The notes under the pieces are model-generated. The model saw nothing but the letters and a program-made list of their open reading frames with translations, was not told the DNA's origin and ran no database searches. A program made the position numbers and the translations under genes. From the NCBI GenBank assembly GCA_030424705.1, contig JAUHWJ010000073.1, forward strand, positions 1-7,552: DNA of 7,552 bases. The letters run 5' to 3'. Below are positions 4,143-7,552 of the stretch, piece by piece. Each line of letters opens with the position of its first letter. Position 1 is the stretch's first letter. This DNA comes from Alphaproteobacteria bacterium (GTDB taxonomy: Bacteria > Pseudomonadota > Alphaproteobacteria > Rhodobacterales > Rhodobacteraceae).

Positions 4143-7100
4143 TCAGGCCGTGAAGAGCGAGTCGAACTCTGCCAGCGACTCCTCGTCGAGCATCACCTGG
4201 ATCGTCGCCTGCGCGCCGCCGGTTTCGTGCCGGATAAAGAGCTCGTCGCCGAGGCCGCGCTCCACCGAGAAGGTCGTGCTGTTCGCGATCTTGACGAGAT
4301 CTTCCGCGCTGTCCGCTTCGAAAAGGCGCCCGCGGCGGGCGCCGCCTTCGAAGGTCCCGAACAGGAAGAAGTTGAACTCGATGACGTCGCCTTCCGTGAA
4401 ATCGACGTCTGCAAGAATGTCGTGGTCGCCGTCCTCGTTTAAGTCGCCGCGGATCGCGAACCGGTCCGCGCCGGCGCCGCCGATCAGGGTGTCGGAGCCG
4501 AACTGGGGGGCCAGCGTGTCGTTCCCCGCTCCGCCGTCGATCCAGTTGTCGCCATTGACCACGCGCGCGTAATCGTCGCCATCCCCGAGCAGGACGACAT
4601 CGTCCCTGTTGCCGAACACGGACACGAGGTCCTGTTCCGAGGCGCCGGTGAACGTGGCGGCGCCCGGGTCGCCATAGGCGAGGCGATAGGAGGACGTCCC
4701 TTCAAGACCGGAGAGCGAGAGCAGCAGGATCTCCGTCCCGCCTTCCCGAAGCGAGAGCTCCAGCCGGTCTGCGCCTCGCGGAGAGACGGCGATTTCGAGC
4801 CCTGCCTCGATCAACAGCCGCAGGTCATCGATCGAAGCGATCTGCGCCGCCGAACCGTTCGACACGCCGGCAGGCGCGGAGAGCCCCGTTCCATCGAAGT
4901 AGCCGGGGGGCATGCCCTCGATGACAAGGTTCTCTCCGGCTGCGAAGTCCGGAAGCGATGCCTCGACGGAGCGGGGGCCGGATGCTTCCGCCTCGCCCTC
5001 TACGAGATCCCGCAGCAGCCCCTCGCCGTGGCCGAGGAGCTGCACCTCATAGACCTTGCCGCCGACGCCTTCGAAGCTGAGGATGGCGATGCCGGCGGCG
5101 AATTCGATACTTGCGAAACCGAGGGCTACAAGCTCCGCAATGGAGGCCTCGCTGGCGAGCAAGAAGCTCGCACCGTCCGATCCGAGCTCAAGCGTCGAGA
5201 GGGCGATGTTCTCCGCGAGTTCGGGGAGTCCCGGATGGAAGATCTCGATCACGTCGCCGCTCGTGAAATCGAAGTCGGCGATGACATCGGTTTCGTCAGT
5301 GAGCGCAGCGTCAAGGAGCACCCGGTCCGCTCCCCCGGCTCCTATGAAGTAGTCCGACCCTGCGCCGCCGAGCATCACATCGTCGCCCGCGCCGCCGAGC
5401 AACGTGTCGCTCGCGGCGGAGCCGACAAGGAGGTTGCCGTCCCCGTCCGCGATCAGGAGTTTTGTACGGCCCTCCACCTGTTTCGTCGTCATGTCGGCAT
5501 AGAGCGGCAGAACTGTCGAGAAGTCGAAAGCCAGGGAGGCGCCGGATTTTCCGAACTCGGAGTCCAGCGGCGCCACGCTCCGGTCCGAAAAGCTCCTTCC
5601 GATTCCGTATCCTTCGAGCAGGAGACGATAATCCGCCACGCCGTCGCGATCGATATCGAATTCGAGCATCACGTCCTCGGGCCGGGATGCTCCGAGATTG
5701 ACGAATGTCGTCGCGAGCAATTCCTCGATATCGGCGTCGCTGTCGAGCGTGACATTGGAGCCGCCGCGGGTCACGAGCATGATATTCTCGGCGTCGATGC
5801 CATCGCGGAAGAAGTTGATGGGGAACCCCTCCGAAAGAAAAACGGTGTCGCCTTCGCCGAAGTCCAGATCGACGATCACGTCCGTGTCGCCCGCGCCGCC
5901 ACTCAACACGAAGGCGTCGCCGCGAATGCCGCCCTCCATCCGGTCGGAGCCGGACTGGCCGAAGAGAATATCGATCCCGTCACCGCCGGTCAGCGTGTCG
6001 TCGCCGGCCCCTCCGGAAAGCCGCGAGCCAAGCGGAAGGGCGAAGAGGGAGTCCGCATCGTCGCCGCCGACGATTTCGTTCGGGCGTGTCGGTGGGATCC
6101 GGGCGGCCGCCTCGATGATCCAGTCCGCGATCTGCGGCGCGCCTCCCGGCGCCGCGGCGACGATCGCCGCGAGGTCGGTGACCGCCGTCTCGGCGGCTCC
6201 CGGGAACATGCGGCCGAACCAGGCAGGATCGTCGGGGTTCAGCGAAAGCGTCGTATCAGGTTTCGAGACGACGCCGTTGGCCGCGTATTCCGACGGATCG
6301 ATCCCCGTGATCGCCGCCATGTCTGAAGCGGACCGGGAGGCGAAGACGTTTCCGCCGACATCGACATCGAACGGCGCTGCGCCGCCGTTGTCCATCAGGC
6401 GGTTGTCCACCATGATCGTGATACGCGGCACCCCGGTGGTCGTGTACAGTTCTGTCTTGTCCAGCGGCGCCGGAATCAGGATGTTTCCGCGGACCACGGC
6501 GCTCTGAACTTCGGATACGGATATCCCGTGAGGATGGGCGATGTTGATGATGTTATCGGTAATTACAATGTTCTTGAAATTGATATCTTCAGAATAGGGC
6601 GGCTTGATTGCGGTGCGTCCAAAAATCCCGTGCGTGTCGCCGCCATTCCCCTGCAACAATACATTGCGTGAGATCGTCATTCCGTCGATCCCACGTGATA
6701 CGTTCAAGGCGAAGAACTGTATGAAATCCGGATGGTCCTTGAGGCCCTTAAACTTGGTCGAGGAGAAGGGGCGGAAGCTGTCGAAGAGATTGTCCTCGAT
6801 CCGGATATCCGAAGCGCCCGCCACCACAAGGCCGTCCCTGCGAATGTCGTGTATATGCGAATTAATGAGGCTGATGCTGTCGGACTCGCGAAATGTCACC
6901 CCGCGTTCGAGGTTAGAGACCTCGAGCTCGTCCAGAACCACATTTTCACTGAAACGAACCATCACGCCGCGGCCGAAAGCGAAACCCTCTATTATCAAGC
7001 CGCCGTTGACGTCGTTGAAGCCGTCCGGCGCGGTGCCCTCGCCGAGCCTGGCGATCCGGCCCTCGATGCTCACGTTGGAGATCTCGACGTCCCGGGCTTG

Positions 7101-7388
7101 CGACATCTCGATCTGCGCCAGCCAGGTCGGCCGCGCATTCTCATGCAGGCGGAAATCGACACTATCGATGATCAGGCCCGAACTCGATGTGATCGCCATG
7201 TTGCCGGTGAATACGGCCGGATTCTCCGGGTCGGCGCTCGTGATCGTGAGAGGCGGTTCGAAATGACGGTTCTTGATTGATATAAAACCGTCATATTCGC
7301 CGGGTGCGAACGTGATCGTGTCGCCGCCGCGAGCAAGAGACAGCGCAGTGTTGAACTGAGCAATCGAAGCCACTTGAATTATAGCCAT
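4143..7388 (-). CDS. Large secreted-type RTX protein with N-terminal parallel beta-helix (possible polysaccharide-active enzyme)
   Basis: The protein has 1081 residues. Residues about 2-350 form a right-handed parallel beta-helix: IQVASIAQFNTALS, GGDTITFAPGEYDG and LTITSADPENPAVFTG are typical first coils, followed by many short V/I-x-x-N coils. A linker (350-435) follows, then RTX blocks at about 441-517, 649-715 and 925-1006, with GGAGDDTL-type nonapeptides that bind calcium and fold outside the cell. The acidic composition, absence of a Sec signal peptide and C-terminal position of the last RTX block fit secretion by a type I exporter; the C-terminus ends FDSLFTA. The fold is shared with pectate and alginate lyases, C5 epimerases and non-enzymatic adhesins, so activity is not established. 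I chose the ATG at 7388 because GAGG lies 5 bases upstream; a GTG at 7394 would add two residues. No secretion gene or related enzyme is adjacent. It is convergent with znuB and seems unrelated to zinc uptake. Confidence 0.88.
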   Translation of the reverse strand: MAIIQVASIAQFNTALSLARGGDTITFAPGEYDGFISIKNRHFEPPLTITSADPENPAVFTGNMAITSSSGLIIDSVDFRLHENARPTWLAQIEMSQARDVEISNVSIEGRIARLGEGTAPDGFNDVNGGLIIEGFAFGRGVMVRFSENVVLDELEVSNLERGVTFRESDSISLINSHIHDIRRDGLVVAGASDIRIEDNLFDSFRPFSSTKFKGLKDHPDFIQFFALNVSRGIDGMTISRNVLLQGNGGDTHGIFGRTAIKPPYSEDINFKNIVITDNIINIAHPHGISVSEVQSAVVRGNILIPAPLDKTELYTTTGVPRITIMVDNRLMDNGGAAPFDVDVGGNVFASRSASDMAAITGIDPSEYAANGVVSKPDTTLSLNPDDPAWFGRMFPGAAETAVTDLAAIVAAAPGGAPQIADWIIEAAARIPPTRPNEIVGGDDADSLFALPLGSRLSGGAGDDTLTGGDGIDILFGQSGSDRMEGGIRGDAFVLSGGAGDTDVIVDLDFGEGDTVFLSEGFPINFFRDGIDAENIMLVTRGGSNVTLDSDADIEELLATTFVNLGASRPEDVMLEFDIDRDGVADYRLLLEGYGIGRSFSDRSVAPLDSEFGKSGASLAFDFSTVLPLYADMTTKQVEGRTKLLIADGDGNLLVGSAASDTLLGGAGDDVMLGGAGSDYFIGAGGADRVLLDAALTDETDVIADFDFTSGDVIEIFHPGLPELAENIALSTLELGSDGASFLLASEASIAELVALGFASIEFAAGIAILSFEGVGGKVYEVQLLGHGEGLLRDLVEGEAEASGPRSVEASLPDFAAGENLVIEGMPPGYFDGTGLSAPAGVSNGSAAQIASIDDLRLLIEAGLEIAVSPRGADRLELSLREGGTEILLLSLSGLEGTSSYRLAYGDPGAATFTGASEQDLVSVFGNRDDVVLLGDGDDYARVVNGDNWIDGGAGNDTLAPQFGSDTLIGGAGADRFAIRGDLNEDGDHDILADVDFTEGDVIEFNFFLFGTFEGGARRGRLFEADSAEDLVKIANSTTFSVERGLGDELFIRHETGGAQATIQVMLDEESLAEFDSLFTA
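4371..4616 (-). other. RTX calcium-binding block 3
   Basis: Codes for residues 925-1006. Units include LGDGDDYAR, DGGAGNDTL, PQFGSDTL and IGGAGADRF, with an extra acidic loop (GDLNEDGDHD) before the closing DVDFTEGDVIEF. It is the last calcium-binding block before the C-terminus, the usual place for RTX repeats that assist type I export. Confidence 0.85.
5244..5444 (-). other. RTX calcium-binding block 2
   Basis: Codes for residues 649-715. Units are VGSAASDTL, LGGAGDDVM, LGGAGSDYF and IGAGGADRV, closed by DFDFTSGDVIEI. This is the cleanest of the three blocks in GGxGxDx-aliphatic form. Confidence 0.85.
5838..6068 (-). other. RTX calcium-binding block 1
   Basis: Codes for residues 441-517. 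Nonapeptide-type units are LSGGAGDDTL, TGGDGIDIL, FGQSGSDRM, a degenerate EGGIRGDAF, and LSGGAGDTDV, closed by DLDFGEGDTVFL. It ends with the DFxxGDxIx segment also found after the other RTX blocks. Confidence 0.85.
6339..7385 (-). other. Parallel beta-helix domain of the RTX protein
   Basis: Codes for residues about 2-350. Repeated short strands with turn Asn/Asp residues (for example VEISNVSIEG, ISLINSHIHDI, IRIEDNLFDSF, MTISRNVLLQGN, IVITDNIINIA, AVVRGNILIPA) mark successive coils of roughly 22-36 residues. The N-terminal coils carry the capping GGDTITFAPGEY that is common in lyase-like helices. The domain's right (3') limit is approximate. Confidence 0.75.
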
Positions 7389-7466
7389 TCCCACCTCGTC
7401 GTTCCATTTGCAACCGAGGCTGGGAAGCCCCCAACCCTACACCACATCAGCGCTCTTGCGGCGTGG

Positions 7467-7552
7467 CTATTCCACCGCGGAGCCGTTAACATGTTCGCTG
7501 GCGCCGATAAAGCGCCGGGTGCGATAAATCAGGCGTTTGTTCGCCTCATTGG
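7467..7552 (-). CDS. Possible C-terminal end of an upstream leftward gene (unrecognised)
   Basis: An open frame enters from the right edge and gives 27 codons (NEANKRLIYR, then TRRFIGASEH, then VNGSAVE) before TAG. The composition looks protein-like: mixed charged and hydrophobic residues and 18 of 27 third positions G or C. If real, the gene would precede the RTX gene in the same direction with 78 bases between. A competing reading exists on the plus strand: an ATG at 7491 with GGAG 8 bases upstream opens a frame (MFAGADKAPG, then AINQAFVRLI) that runs out of the window. Its third positions are less GC-rich (11 of 20) and it uses a rare ATA, so I favour the minus frame, weakly. No family is recognisable. 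Confidence 0.3.
   Translation of the reverse strand, partial: NEANKRLIYRTRRFIGASEHVNGSAVE
7500..7546. other. Two short inverted repeats at the right edge
   Basis: GGCGC-N7-GCGCC (7500-7516) and AGGCG-N6-CGCCT (7531-7546) could each form a small hairpin. Neither has a T-tract. If the partial leftward gene is real, they lie inside its coding sequence; if not, they are part of the intergenic region. No convincing promoter for the RTX gene was found between 7389 and 7466. Confidence 0.25.

Noticed and set aside
3353..4153. Alternative plus-strand frame overlapping znuB
   Set aside because: It is Arg-rich, lacks membrane segments and lies out of frame with the well-supported ZnuB permease.
5028..6326. 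432-codon open frame on the plus strand inside the RTX gene
   Set aside because: It is antisense to a gene with clear RTX repeats; its translation is low-complexity and charged without any family motif, as expected for the opposite strand of GC-rich coding DNA.
4143..7388. Calling the RTX protein an alginate C5-epimerase or a named lyase
   Set aside because: The fold and RTX layout are similar, but the DPHD catalytic motif of AlgE-type epimerases is not seen and no lyase signature could be assigned by eye.
7484..7495. A second Zur-like site, GTTAACATGTTC
   Set aside because: It shares short TGTTA/TAACA-like pieces with the true site but lacks the TGTTA-N5-TAACA spacing, and no zinc gene is beside it; probably chance.

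Overview
The window is high-GC, densely packed DNA. Its protein families, their order and a TTG-started Zur with an N-terminal HDH motif resemble alphaproteobacteria, most likely Rhodobacterales; this is a judgement from protein character and not a database match. Two unrelated blocks meet head to head near position 4100.

Block 1 (1-4070) is a zinc-uptake locus arranged around a divergent control region. Rightward from about 2021 run zur (Fur-family zinc sensor), znuC (ABC ATPase with a His-rich tail) and znuB (ABC permease). They overlap end to start, so they form a translationally coupled operon. Leftward from 1939 run znuA (zinc-binding periplasmic protein with a long His/Asp-rich loop), a DUF1007 periplasmic protein, and the first 75 codons of a NicO/RcnA-type metal permease that leaves the window at its left edge. 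The 81-bp gap between zur and znuA holds a Zur-box-like inverted repeat (TGTTA-N5-TAACA) that overlaps a good -10 element for zur. Zinc-loaded Zur probably represses both operons together. The placement of DUF1007-NicO downstream of znuA suggests that this poorly understood pair handles zinc, or a metal sensed with zinc, in this organism.

Block 2 (4143-7388, minus strand) is one 1081-codon gene for a large secreted-type protein. It has an N-terminal right-handed parallel beta-helix, as in polysaccharide lyases and epimerases, then three RTX-type glycine/aspartate-rich calcium-binding blocks. Each block is followed by a DFxxGDxIE-type segment and a beta-rich segment. A fourth copy of that follow-on module has no RTX repeats in front of it. 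There is no Sec signal peptide, which fits type I secretion. No secretion genes are visible. Part of the beta-helix coding region is much more AT-rich than the rest of the window, which hints at a mosaic origin.

The right edge (7389-7552) is mostly non-coding, or may hold the last codons of another leftward gene. No tRNA, rRNA, CRISPR array, insertion sequence or integrase was seen.
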